From NCBI GenBank assembly GCA_029204225.1, contig CM055113.1, forward strand, positions 3,487,194 through 3,551,193: DNA of 64,000 nt, read 5' to 3'. Each line of letters begins with the position of its first letter. Position 1 is the stretch's first letter. Below are positions 1-9,611 of this stretch, in pieces. The translations under genes and the position numbers were made by a program. The notes under the pieces are model-generated. The model made no database searches. It was not told the DNA's origin and saw only the letters and a program-made list of their open reading frames with translations. Source of the stretch: Diphasiastrum complanatum (lineage: Eukaryota; Streptophyta; Lycopodiopsida; Lycopodiales; Lycopodiaceae).

Positions 1-462
1 CAACCTGCATTTCACACGTGTGAAGCCATAGCAACAAAGAAATCACAATTCTAGTGGCTAGAATGCAAGATATGAACAAAAAAGTGAGAGAGAAGAAGAT
101 GGATCTTCAAAGAGCATAACATTCATTCAATAGAATGAAAATGAGATGTGTACATACTCGTGGAGATGGCTATTTATAGCAGCCATAGTGCCTCTTGGCC
201 ACTTGTCTTATGATAGGCTAAAATTGGGGTCCAATAGGATTCACCCATATACCTAGAAATTTGGTCAAATAGGAATGCACCAAATTATGAGCCAATAGAA
301 GAGCTCCACACTCGACCTCCTCTAATTAATGTGACCTCAAAAGTAGTGTACACATACTTTGGGCCTCTACATACATGTATGAACCTATCTCTAACTTTTA
401 TTTGGCCATAGGCCTACAAAATCTCAAGTTAGGAAAATACTACTAGTTGACAATTTTTCACA
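1..462 (-). repeat. 3' LTR of Copia-1 (truncated by window edge)
   Basis: Identical by eye to 5208-5669. On the minus strand the LTR begins TGTGAAAAATTG at 462, directly after the polypurine tract. About 191 bases of the 653-bp LTR lie outside the window. It contains the palindrome TTCACACGTGTGAA (11-24) and the TATA motif seen in the other LTR. Confidence 0.95.
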
Positions 463-2808
463 CTCCCTCTTCAACTAGTTTTAGCATAGATTTAGAAAGT
501 ACACCAAGACTTGTTCTATGCTTGAAAAATAAGTCCTTTCCCAATGCTTTGGTAAAGATATCAGCCACACATTCCTTTGATGGGACATGTTCAAGCTTGA
601 TCTCTTTTGCCAACACTTGTTCTCTCACAAAATGGTAAGCCACCTCGATATGTTTGCTCCTTGCATGGAAAACCGGATTGTTTGCTAGACTTTGGGCTGA
701 AAGGTTGTCACAAAAGATGATTGGACTCTCTGAAAAATCCAGCAAATGAAGCTCCATAATCATCCTCTTGATCCACACCATCTCCTTTGTGCATGATGTC
801 AAAGCTTTGTACTCGGCCTCACTAGAAGAAAGTGATATAGTTGCTTGTTTCTTCGACATCCATGAGATAGCTCCATCACCTATGAAAATAGCATGTGCAT
901 TTATGGATTTTCTATCCATAAGGTCTCCTGCAAAATCTGAATCTGAAAAACCAAATAAGTTAGGTGATGAGCCTCTATAAACAATGCCAAAATCTTTTGT
1001 TCCCGAGATGTATCTCAAGATCCTCTTTCCTAGTTTCCAATGTTCTATGCTAGGATCTTGCATGAATTGGCTTAATCTACCAACACAATAAGATAAATCA
1101 GGTCTTGTGATGGTTAGATATATAAGAGAACCTATTAGCTTCCTATAGAGAGTAATGTCCTCGAAGGATCTTTCATTACCTCTTATAGTTAGCTTTACAT
1201 GTGATTCCATAGGTGTATCAATAGGATTTGCATCTACCATATGAAATCTATTGAGAATAGAAATAGCATACTTCTCTTGTGAAATAAAAGTGATTTGAGA
1301 AGTTCTAATTACTTCTATTCCTAAGATATAGCTCAAAAGACCAAGATCATGCACTTCAAATTCCTTTTTTAGTGCTTTCTTGATATCTTCTATATCTTCC
1401 TTGTTCCCTCCACTTAAAATAATGTCATCCACATAAATTAGAAGGATTGTAACATCATTAGCACTAATTCTAAAGTAAAGTGAATGATCATACTCACTCA
1501 TAGTGAAGTTTTGAGAAAGTAGAAAAGAGTTAAGCCTAGCATACCAACTCCTTGGTGCTTGCTTAAGACCATACAAACTTTTTTGTAGAAAACACACATG
1601 ATTAGGCTTGCTATGAGAAACATAGCTCTCGGGTTGCTCCATGTAGACTTCCTCTTCAAGATCACCATTCAAGAAAGCATTAGAAATGTCTAATTGCCAA
1701 AGATCCCATCCATAAAGAGTTGCAAGGGAAATGATTACTCTTATGCTCACCATCTTTGCCACGGGTGCAAAGGTTTCCTCATAGTCAATGCCATGCTCTT
1801 GAGCATAACCTTTAGCCACCAACCTTGCCTTGAACTTGTTGATAGATCCATCTTGATTTGTCTTTACCTTGAAGATCCATTTGCATCCAATTGCACTTTT
1901 GCCCTTTGGAAGCTCCACCAATCTCCATGTGTTGTTCTTCATAAGTGCTTCAAACTCAAGATCCATTGCTTGGATCCATTCCTCTTTTTGCCTTGCTTCA
2001 TCTACACATGAAGGTACATCAAAAGAAGTTAGGAAAGCATAGTTGGATCCATCCACCACTTGCTTACCTTTGCCATCATAAGTGAGCCTTGAGGGTTTCA
2101 CTTTATGCCTTGGAGTTCTCCTTGGAATTTGACTTGAAGAGGCTTCTTCAACATCCACATCCAATGTGTCATCAACTCCATTGTCATCAAGCACATTAGT
2201 TGCAACAACACCATCATCACTTGAAACAACTTTTGTAATGTTACTTTCATCAAAAATGACATCCCTACTTGTGAACACTTTCTTGATTGAAGGAACATAA
2301 ATCCTATATGCTTTGCTTACTTCACTATAACCAACAAAAATGCCCTTTCTTGAAGATGGATCCTCCTTAGTTCTATCATCAAGAGTAATGTTGAAGTAGC
2401 AAATGCATCCAAAAGTTCTTAGAAACTTGACATTAGGCTTCGTACCAAACAAAGCTTCAAAAGGGGTTTTTCCTTCCAATACAACACTTGGCCATCTATT
2501 GCAAAGGAAATTTGCACACAACAAAGCATCACTCCAAAAAGGTTTAGGAAGATTAGCATTCAATCTCATTGCCTTTGCACTCTCACACAAGGTTCTATTC
2601 TTCCTCTCGGCCACTCCATTTTGTTGTGGTGTTCTTGGACATGTGTACTCCCTCTTGATCCCATGCTCATCGCAAAAGGCTTTGAATTTGTTAGAAATGT
2701 ATTCACCACCATTGTCGCTCCTCAAGCATTTGATTTTGGTTGTAAATTGAGTCTCAATAGCAACTTTGAACTTGACAAACACATCAAACACCTCATCCTT
2801 GCTTTTAG
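458..2808 (-). CDS. pol: Copia-1 pol, second part: integrase core, reverse transcriptase, RNase H
   Basis: This is the downstream part of the copia polyprotein, 788 codons as an open frame (nominal 5' end 2824, a non-ATG codon). Domains in order: the second and third integrase catalytic residues (LRSDNGGEY, Asp about residue 37; VAERKNRTL, Glu about 73); the integrase C-terminal region; reverse transcriptase (about 300-540) with the catalytic YVDDIILSG near 464; and RNase H (about 620-750) with SDSDFAGD and SLSSSEAEYKAL. It is in a different frame from the upstream part; the join is at the A4 run at 2803-2806, where one base seems to be missing. All motifs expected for an active Ty1/copia pol are present, so apart from the frameshift the element looks recently functional. 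The stop codon lies within the 3' LTR. Confidence 0.93.
463..472 (-). other. Polypurine tract of Copia-1
   Basis: The minus strand reads GAAGAGGGAG immediately before the TG that opens the 3' LTR, the expected plus-strand priming site. The same bases encode the end of the polyprotein (Glu-Glu-Gly-Val), and the stop codon TGA falls inside the LTR at 458-460. Confidence 0.9.
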
Positions 2809-4407
2809 TAGATAAACCCAACAAAATCTACTAAAATCATCAATGAAAGTTACATACATCTTAGCACCTCCATTGCTAATTGTAGTAACACCATGAATAT
2901 CCGAATGCAAGAGAGAAAAAGGCATCTTAGATCTAGATATAGATCTAGTATATGGCAATCTATGTGATTTAGACAAAGCACATTCTTCACAAACATGATT
3001 CAAGCAAGTAAGAGACTTGGGAAGTCCCCTTACTACCTCCTTTTTGGCTATTACCTCCAAGGCCTTGTAGTTGAGATGTCCCATCCTTTTATGCCATACC
3101 TCTTGAATTGACATTTGTTCATTTGCCATGCATCCAACTTGGTTAGCAACAACACATGCATCAAGCTTGAACAATTTCCCTTGCCTTTTCCCTTTTGCAA
3201 TGATACTACACCCCTTTTTGATCAAGCAAGCATCACCATCAAACTCAACTTTGAATCCTTTGTCAAGCATTTGGCTTACACTAAGTAAGTTCTTGGTAAT
3301 GGATGGAATGAGCAAAACATCTTTCAATTCTATATTCCTATTTGTAGAAAGTGAAATAGGAATTGTGCCAATCCCCTTGATTGCACACTCACCATCATTT
3401 GCGGTATAGATTACCTTCCTATCACCATCAAATGCCATTAAAGATGAAAAATACTCTTTATGATATGTCATATGAGAAGTGGCTCCACTATCAATCCACC
3501 AAGGATCAATGTCTCCATGATTAGCCAACAAGCAAGATGACATAACAAAAGCATCATTTGAAAGAAGCTCATCCCCACCCTCATCAATAGTTAGATTGGT
3601 TTGCTTTTCCCCTTGATCCCTCTTTTTCTTAAAACAATCACTAGCAAAATGCCCTTTGACTCCACAATAGAAACATTTTAGCTTAGATCTATCCTTCTTT
3701 TTGCCAAAAGTAGAGTGCTCACCTTGGTCTTGCCCTTTAGACCAATTGCTTTTACCTTTGCCCTTGAACTTGCCTTTAGAGAACATTGCCTCCTCTTCTC
3801 CTCCTTGAGATGTAGAAGATGCTCCCACTCTTGCTTGCAACCTGAATTCTTCAGCCAACAAGACCTCTTGCAAGTCTCCAACACTTGGTAAACATTTTTG
3901 GATAGCATAACTTTGAACAAGATTAGCATGATCATCCAACAAGCCATTGAGAATCACTTGAACAAGCTCCTCATTATTTATGCCATCATTAATGCATGCT
4001 AACTCATCATTCAATGCTTTAACTCTCAAAACAAAAGCATGTCCATTCTCACTCTTCTTTTGCATACAAGAAAAGATTTGCCTTCTTAAAGTCAACACTC
4101 TAGAAGTAGACTTGGATTCATAAACCTTCTTCAAGGCTTCCCAAGCTTCACTAGATGATGTGCACTTACCAACCTCTTTGATAAGCTCATTTGTCACATT
4201 CATCTTGATCATGTGAAGGGCTTTCTTTGCCCTCTTGTCATACCTCAATTGTTCTTGAGGTGCCAAAGGTCTCTCCTCCACACCTACAACAATATCCATC
4301 AACTCATTCATCTCAAGCAAAGACTCCATCCTTACTTTCCAAGTAGAATAGTTGAGGGAGGTAAGCCTATCATTGCTTTCCAACATGTAGCCTCCATTTG
4401 TAGCCAT
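2722..4407 (-). CDS. gag-pol: Copia-1 gag-protease-integrase N-terminal part
   Basis: Opens with ATG at 4407 (MATNGGYMLESNDRL). Gag fills about residues 1-240 and is followed by a CCHC zinc knuckle (CFYCGVKGHFASDC, 245-258). The aspartic protease motif WWIDSGATSHMT (Asp 306) follows. The GAG-pre-integrase HHCC zinc site comes next (His 439, His 444, Cys 473, Cys 476), then the first integrase catalytic Asp (HSDIHG, about 503). Sense translation ends near residue 535 (base about 2807), where the frame shifts; the last ~25 residues to 2722 are out-of-frame tail. Gag packages RNA, protease cleaves the polyprotein and integrase inserts the cDNA. The start is well supported because the family normally begins shortly after the leader with this MAxN...L..xNYxxWKxRM pattern. 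Confidence 0.92.
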   Translation of the reverse strand: MATNGGYMLESNDRLTSLNYSTWKVRMESLLEMNELMDIVVGVEERPLAPQEQLRYDKRAKKALHMIKMNVTNELIKEVGKCTSSSEAWEALKKVYESKSTSRVLTLRRQIFSCMQKKSENGHAFVLRVKALNDELACINDGINNEELVQVILNGLLDDHANLVQSYAIQKCLPSVGDLQEVLLAEEFRLQARVGASSTSQGGEEEAMFSKGKFKGKGKSNWSKGQDQGEHSTFGKKKDRSKLKCFYCGVKGHFASDCFKKKRDQGEKQTNLTIDEGGDELLSNDAFVMSSCLLANHGDIDPWWIDSGATSHMTYHKEYFSSLMAFDGDRKVIYTANDGECAIKGIGTIPISLSTNRNIELKDVLLIPSITKNLLSVSQMLDKGFKVEFDGDACLIKKGCSIIAKGKRQGKLFKLDACVVANQVGCMANEQMSIQEVWHKRMGHLNYKALEVIAKKEVVRGLPKSLTCLNHVCEECALSKSHRLPYTRSISRSKMPFSLLHSDIHGVTTISNGGAKMYVTFIDDFSRFCWVYLLKARMRCLMCLSSSKLLLRLNLQPKSNA

Positions 4408-5004
4408 GTTGCAATGATTGATCTCTGATCTTTGACCTGTTCCAATGCACTAAGCACTCTCTTGAATCAACAAATGAAACACAAGAAGAAATCACAAAGA
4501 TTTGGAACCTAAAACCTTACTTTTTCTCTCTTTTCCTCACTTTTTCCTTAATTTTAGCCACTAGTTTTATGATTTCTTGATCAAACCAAGACCAAACCTC
4601 AATATACTTGCTTTTCCCTCACTCCTAAGATTGAAATACACTCTTGAATCATTCAGCAAACTGAAAATCAGAGGGTTACATCAATTTTGAAGTTTTTGAC
4701 ATGAAGAAGCAAGAAATTGAATCAAAAAACTATATGCTAGAATGGAAAACTAATAGGATCTTGTTGGATCTTGCATCTCCCTCTTTCCAAAACAATTTTT
4801 GTCTCCTTATTCTGATAAGTATAGAGGGAATTCGCCCTACTTCAATTGAAATGCATACAAATGATGTTTTGATCACAAAGATCCAATTTCTACACATAAA
4901 TCAACAAGATTTTTAGCTAGAAACTTGATTGGAATGCTACAAAAGCAAACTCGCCCACAAATCTCTTCTAAATCTGGCAAAACCTGCACATTTGGCCGCC
5001 TAAT
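4408..5004 (-). other. Copia-1 untranslated leader
   Basis: The sequence between the primer binding site and the gag ATG. It is AT-rich and I see no coding signal; the short open frames in it look like chance. It should carry packaging and dimerisation signals, but none can be identified by eye. Confidence 0.7.
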
Positions 5005-5016
5005 GCTCTGATACCA
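5005..5016 (-). other. Primer binding site, initiator tRNA-Met (Copia-1)
   Basis: The minus strand reads TGGTATCAGAGC directly after the LTR end (TTTTTCACA). This is complementary to the 3' end of plant initiator tRNA-Met, the usual primer of Ty1/copia elements. Confidence 0.95.
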
Positions 5017-5217
5017 TGTGAAAAACTCAGATCCAAAAGATGCTAAAGTTTCATAAAGATCTTGGCCATGGAAGTTATGCACATCTAGATTGAAAAAATG
5101 ATAGAAATTGTGATGTTAAGCATACTAAACATCAACTAAACATCAAAATCTGATCATAAGCTTCCACAAACAGAAACTTGCTGTCCCTGTCCGTACTTCA
5201 GAGCCTACAACCTGCAT

Positions 5218-5231
5218 TTCACACGTGTGAA
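5218..5231. promoter_or_regulatory. G-box palindrome TTCACACGTGTGAA
   Basis: A perfect 14-bp palindrome around the G-box core CACGTG, bound in plants by bZIP and bHLH proteins. The same palindrome lies at 11-24 in the other LTR and in LTRs of other copia families in this window (6676-6689, 37103-37116). Its position downstream of the TATA motif would place it in the transcribed part of the LTR. Function is inferred. Confidence 0.55.
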
Positions 5232-5376
5232 GCCATAGCAACAAAGAAATCACAATTCTAGTGGCTAGAATGCAAGATATGAACAAAAAAGTGAGAGAGA
5301 AGAAGATGGATCTTCAAAGAGCATAACATTCATTCAATAGAATGAAAATGAGATGTGTACATACTCGTGGAGATGG

Positions 5377-5386
5377 CTATTTATAG
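5377..5386 (-). promoter_or_regulatory. TATA box in Copia-1 5' LTR
   Basis: The minus strand reads CTATAAATAG, close to the plant TATA consensus, about 283 bases into the LTR. It would drive the genomic RNA toward gag. The same site occurs in the 3' LTR at 170-179. Confidence 0.7.
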
Positions 5387-5669
5387 CAGCCATAGTGCCT
5401 CTTGGCCACTTGTCTTATGATAGGCTAAAATTGGGGTCCAATAGGATTCACCCATATACCTAGAAATTTGGTCAAATAGGAATGCACCAAATTATGAGCC
5501 AATAGAAGAGCTCCACACTCGACCTCCTCTAATTAATGTGACCTCAAAAGTAGTGTACACATACTTTGGGCCTCTACATACATGTATGAACCTATCTCTA
5601 ACTTTTATTTGGCCATAGGCCTACAAAATCTCAAGTTAGGAAAATACTACTAGTTGACAATTTTTCACA

Positions 5670-6100
5670 CTTACAATATGTTCACCCAAAAAAGGGGATC
5701 TTTCATCCAAATGGGAGCTTTGCTCAGCCTTTAGGAGAATTACAACTCACTCAAAAGAGCATTTGTCATCCACTTAAGGAGAAGTTTCATCCACTTAAGG
5801 AGAGTGTTCATCCAAGAATGGAGATTGTCAACAATAGGATTGAAAAGAACATTGTTAGTATTGAATATGCACAAGCCTCACAATCACAAATGATTAGGTG
5901 TTATGATCTGATCCAAATAGTTTCTTTTCAGCCTCTGATATTCAATAGACCTGAAATATGCTTTTGATCCACAAGTTCAACTCACAAAACAAAGGTTAGT
6001 AAGATTTGATCAACAAAGCAATGCAAAATCATGCTAGAACTTGATCAAACATCCAAATATCACCAAAAATGGAATACTTACTATGCATAGAAGCCAACCA
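5670..6100 (-). mobile_element. Leader of Copia-2, interrupted by Copia-1
   Basis: Non-coding sequence to the left of the Copia-2 primer site, read on the minus strand as the start of its internal region. It includes several imperfect copies of a TCATCCACTTAAGGAGA-like unit (about 5755-5830). Copia-1 is inserted at 5669/5670, so the rest of Copia-2 must lie left of the window. No open frame is convincing. Confidence 0.7.
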
Positions 6101-6112
6101 GCTCTGATACCA
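6101..6112 (-). other. Primer binding site, initiator tRNA-Met (Copia-2)
   Basis: The minus strand reads TGGTATCAGAGC next to the LTR end TTTTTCACA, as in Copia-1. Confidence 0.93.
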
Positions 6113-6766
6113 TGTGAAAAATACAGATCCTAAGTGGATCTAAACTCCAAGATCATTGGTTTGAATGCTTGCACTCCAAACTACATAAGCTAGGAATTGG
6201 CAACACATTCTATGCTACCTAGAATGCAAAGAACTTGATCAAAAAGCATTTATCACAAATGGAAACTTCCATAAACATCAAGTGTGGCCCAAAATAGCAT
6301 TATACAGTCCATAATACATCAGCCTACCACTTTTGGAAAGCACCTAAGATCATACACAATAGCTTGAAGACAATACACACAACAATGCTCTCAATGGAGG
6401 AAGAAACAATGACAATGATCTATTGATCTCAATGAAGCATACAAAAGGTTTCTCCAACCTGTTCTCCACGAATTTCAGCCTAATATAGGTGAGAGAGATG
6501 ACTCTCTCTCCTCTCTCTAGAACTTAGGACCCAATTTTAGGACACCAGTAATCTAAAATAGCCAATTTTGGCCTATATGTCCAAATAACATGATTTTAGT
6601 GTCATTTAGAAGGTCCTGAAGTTTGAGACTTCTTCAACATGAAATATATACTAGAATAAAATTATCTAGGTCTCTTTCACACGTGTGAAAGGTTAGATCC
6701 AAAACTATGTACAAAAATTGCCAATTTAGGCCTCAAACTAGCTAGGAAATGTTGACAATTTTCACA
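6113..6766 (-). repeat. 5' LTR of Copia-2 (654 bp)
   Basis: Bounded by TGTGAAAAAT at 6113 and TTTTCACA at 6766 on the plus strand. It carries the palindrome TTTCACACGTGTGAAA at 6675-6690. Length and ends resemble the Copia-1 LTR but the body differs, so it is a related family. It breaks the reverse transcriptase of an older copia relic: the flank GTTTG (6767-6771) is continuous with that relic, and the uninterrupted sequence survives at 48362 in copy B of the duplication. Confidence 0.88.
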
Positions 6767-8709
6767 GTTTGTACATCAAGTTGATGTACTTCGAGGTCGA
6801 CAGCTGTAGCATAAGACAAGAGCATTCGGATCGATGAATGTTTGACTACTAAACTGAAAGTCTTGTTGTAGTCGACGTTCGGAATCTGGGTGAATCCTCG
6901 TGCTACCAGTCTTGCCTTCCTTCGATCAATTACTTCGTTGGCATTTTATTTGATCTTAAAGATCCATTTGCAATGAGTAATATTGCATCCAATAGGAGCT
7001 TCGACTAATGACCATGTCTGATTCTTGATCAAAGAGGAATACTCTCTGTCCATAGCTTCTCTCTAGATATCAGAATACCTTGTGGGCTGTATGCGCACTC
7101 GGCTTGATCTTCTGGGAGGATTCGACTGATGAACCGCTCCTAGGACTTGTTGCTGGGTAGCAAAAACATCTTCATCTGATTCGTTGTCTCGAAGTGGGTC
7201 CACAATAGACACACCTGAGCTAGAGGCTCAGACTGTCGTGTCAACGACAGGTGATGAAGGTTCTTCTTGAGCAATATCCTTGCCTTTGAGGTCGACGAAC
7301 TGATCCTCGATAAAGACTGTATCCTAGCTATACAAGATTTGCTGGGTATCAGGATCGTACAGCTTGTAAGTGTTATCAGATGAAGTATATCCGATCAGGA
7401 TGGTCTTGAGACCTTGGAAGTCTGATTTCTTCCTTGTGTCTCTTGGGATCTGCGTGTAGGCAATGCACCCAAACACTCTTAGGTTTTTCAAAGAAGGCTT
7501 AGAGCCTTTCCACACCTTGTGGAGTGTCTTGCCTGAGAGGGCCTTGGTCAAACATCTGTTCTGGTTGTAAGCTGTAGTGAAGACAGCTTCAGCCTAGAAT
7601 CTCTTGGGAAACGATGCATGCGCTAGCGTACATTTGGCATATTCAATCAGGGTATGGTTCTTCCTCTCGACTAAGCCATTTGACTAAGGACTGTAAGAAG
7701 TGATGAATTGTTGCTCAATGCCTTGGCTTTGGCAGTACTCCTTAAACTCGATAGAGATATATTCTCCACCGTTGTCTAACCTGAGGGCCTTGATTGTCCT
7801 TCCAATCTCCTTCTCTACACGCTCCTTGAAGATTCTGAAGCAGTTGAAGGCTTTTGATTTTTTGTTTATGAAATACACCATAGTTCTTCTGAAAAATTCA
7901 TCAATAAAGGTTATAAAATATATGGCATCCTTCAACGAAGGGATTTTCATTAGGCCACAAACATCTAGCAATCTTCCAGCAGTATGTTGATGGCTTGATC
8001 TAAATGGTTTCTTCATCTGTTTACCAACTAGATAGGCAACTCAACATTTTCGCGAGGATGCTCGAGATCAAGAACAATAGATTTTCTAGACATTTGTTGT
8101 ACAACAACATGATTCAAATGACCAAGTCTATAATGCCAAAGTAATCCTTTATTTGAATGCATAGAAGTACTGAGAGCCTGACTAGAGGCAAAAAAACAAT
8201 GACTTAATTTATAGAAGTATCCATGTATCTTTTCGAGTGCTAGGATCTTGCATGTCCTATCGACTACTTTGCACTGGTTACATTCAAATTCTACTCTATG
8301 TCCTAGATCTGTGATTCTGCTTACAAAAAGCAAATTTGTGGATAAATTTGGTACATACAGGACTTTAGAGAGTAGCTTAGATTGATCATTTGCAAAGTTT
8401 AATCTTACAGTGCCTTCACCTTTAAAAAAAACTCATATAGTCTTCAGCAGCTTTCTGAAGGCACTGAAGAGCAGTGAGTGTGAATCTAACCAATTGTCCG
8501 AGATCATTTCTAGTTATGTTTTGGACGACACAGTAGAATGGAGCTCTGGGAATCAATAGAGCGGTTGATCTATGATACTTACATATTTCAGAGAGCCACC
8601 TGCTGTGGTTGTGCGTTCTAGGTCTAGCGGGAGGTGTAATGGCAACCGTAGGAGCTGAGGACAAGCCAGTAGAGAAGAAATCCCTCATTGTCTGCTTTCT
8701 CCTATCCAT
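6767..8709 (-). pseudogene. Copia pol relic, copy A
   Basis: Decayed minus-strand copia coding sequence. Reading from 8709: an uncertain N-terminal piece (MDRRKQTMRDFF, 8709-8422); a protease-end/GAG-pre-integrase piece with WHYRLGHLNHVVVQQMSRK (8333-8028); integrase core with TIKALRLDNGGEYIS (8016-7684); integrase C-terminal region (GCIAYTQIPRDTRKKSDF, 7551-7324); and the start of reverse transcriptase around 7040-6960. It stops at 6767, in the middle of reverse transcriptase, where Copia-2 inserted. The gag zinc knuckle and the protease DSG are absent, so an internal deletion is likely. Several in-frame stops break it. The same relic is more complete in copy B (47690-50304). Confidence 0.85.
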
Positions 8710-9074
8710 GGAAGTATACTATGGGATATCGGACTTGTGTGTGATGACTAGGATGAGCAGAGAAGGATTATAAAGCCCTCGTAGAGGACCGATATGTACC
8801 GATAGAATGTACGGTATATCAGACCTATGCAAGTAGAATATCAAAGAGATAGATTAGTATAGAAGAGAGGTGCACAAGTGCGATACGAGGAGACACATAG
8901 GCAGATGTATCGGACTTGTGCGCATGGAAGGCAGTAGACAGAATATCAATTGTGAAGGAGGCACACAAGTGCGATATGCGGAGCAAAAAGAAAAGTGAAA
9001 AAAATTCATTGGAGTTTGTGATTGTATATCGCGGTTCGCACGTGCGAAATAATGTCCTGTCGCATGTGTGAGAT
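8710..9074. other. Non-coding region with inverted TATCGGACTTGTGC motifs
   Basis: No gene seen. Short related motifs recur in both orientations, for example TATCGGACTTGTGC and its near complement GCACAAGTGCGATA. The segment may be the old leader or LTR of the adjoining copia relic, but no TG...CA ends or primer site could be placed. Confidence 0.4.
9035..9048. promoter_or_regulatory. G-box palindrome TTCGCACGTGCGAA
   Basis: A perfect 14-bp palindrome around CACGTG. It differs from the LTR palindrome TTCACACGTGTGAA only by CG versus CA/TG at two symmetrical positions. In copy B the equivalent has lost symmetry (TTCGCACATGCGAA). Confidence 0.4.
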
Positions 9075-9461
9075 TTGTACGGTCAAATGCGAGAGCGAGA
9101 CGTGTCAGGTTGTCAGTTTACACGTGTGGGGTTCAAGCTGAGCCCAGTTGGGGAGAGTCTTATAATGGTAGTTAAAACTTTATCATTTTACCTAGGAGGA
9201 CATAAATTTGTTAAGACAAATAAGATCATTTTTGTCAAAAGATCTTATGTTTTGAACATTCTAGGTTTTACTGATAGGAATGTTCCTTTAAGGAGCTCCC
9301 ATTATTCATTGTATGCGACTTATATTGAGCTTAGTGGAAATAAGGATAATGCACATCTATTAGATGCATACTCTAGCAGAGAATTTCTTCATGACAATAC
9401 TGCCATAGAATCTGACACACAAGCTGCTGATGAATGGTGGACACTTTGTATTTTTTTATAA
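9075..9461 (+). other. Unassigned open frame, 128 codons
   Basis: An open frame kept in both duplication copies (longer in copy B, 50511-51056). The stretch YLGGHKFVKTNKIIFVKRSYVLNILG faintly recalls the copia reverse transcriptase/RNase H connection (YLG...IFxxQxxYxxxIL), but this is weak and no catalytic motif is present. Because the two copies are nearly identical, its persistence is not evidence of selection. Confidence 0.25.
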
Positions 9462-9611
9462 TACAATTAATACATTTACATTGAGTATTTCTCCTCTCTT
9501 GTTCAATGAATTTGCAAAGCAATTCTGAACATGTCGTGATTTGATGACAATGATGATCTTTGACTCAGTAATCATCTAATTTTCTCTTCTTGTATGAACT
9601 TGCATGCTTTT

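Larger units (their letters stand above)
1..5669 (-). mobile_element. Copia-1, young Ty1/copia LTR retrotransposon
   Basis: A minus-strand copia element whose 3' LTR runs off the left edge of the window. In order on the minus strand it has a 5' LTR (5669-5017), a primer binding site matching initiator tRNA-Met, a leader, gag, protease, integrase, reverse transcriptase, RNase H, a polypurine tract and a 3' LTR (462 to beyond base 1). Bases 1-462 and 5208-5669 correspond without any gap, and I found no mismatch reading them side by side. The right flank begins CTTAC, which should be the target duplication, but the left partner lies outside the window. The element sits in the leader of another copia element (5670-6766). 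Identical LTRs mean recent insertion. The only coding lesion I see is one frameshift in integrase. Confidence 0.95.
5017..5669 (-). repeat. 5' LTR of Copia-1 (653 bp)
   Basis: On the minus strand the LTR starts TGTGAAAAATTG at 5669 and ends TTTTTCACA at 5017, so it has the inverted TG...CA ends. It has a TATA-like TATAAATAGC (5377-5386) and the 14-bp palindrome TTCACACGTGTGAA (5218-5231). The following five bases, CTTAC (5670-5674), are the presumed target site duplication. Confidence 0.95.

Noticed and set aside
768-2815. Plus-strand open frames across Copia-1
   Set aside because: Shadows of the minus-strand pol genes; no domains on the plus strand.
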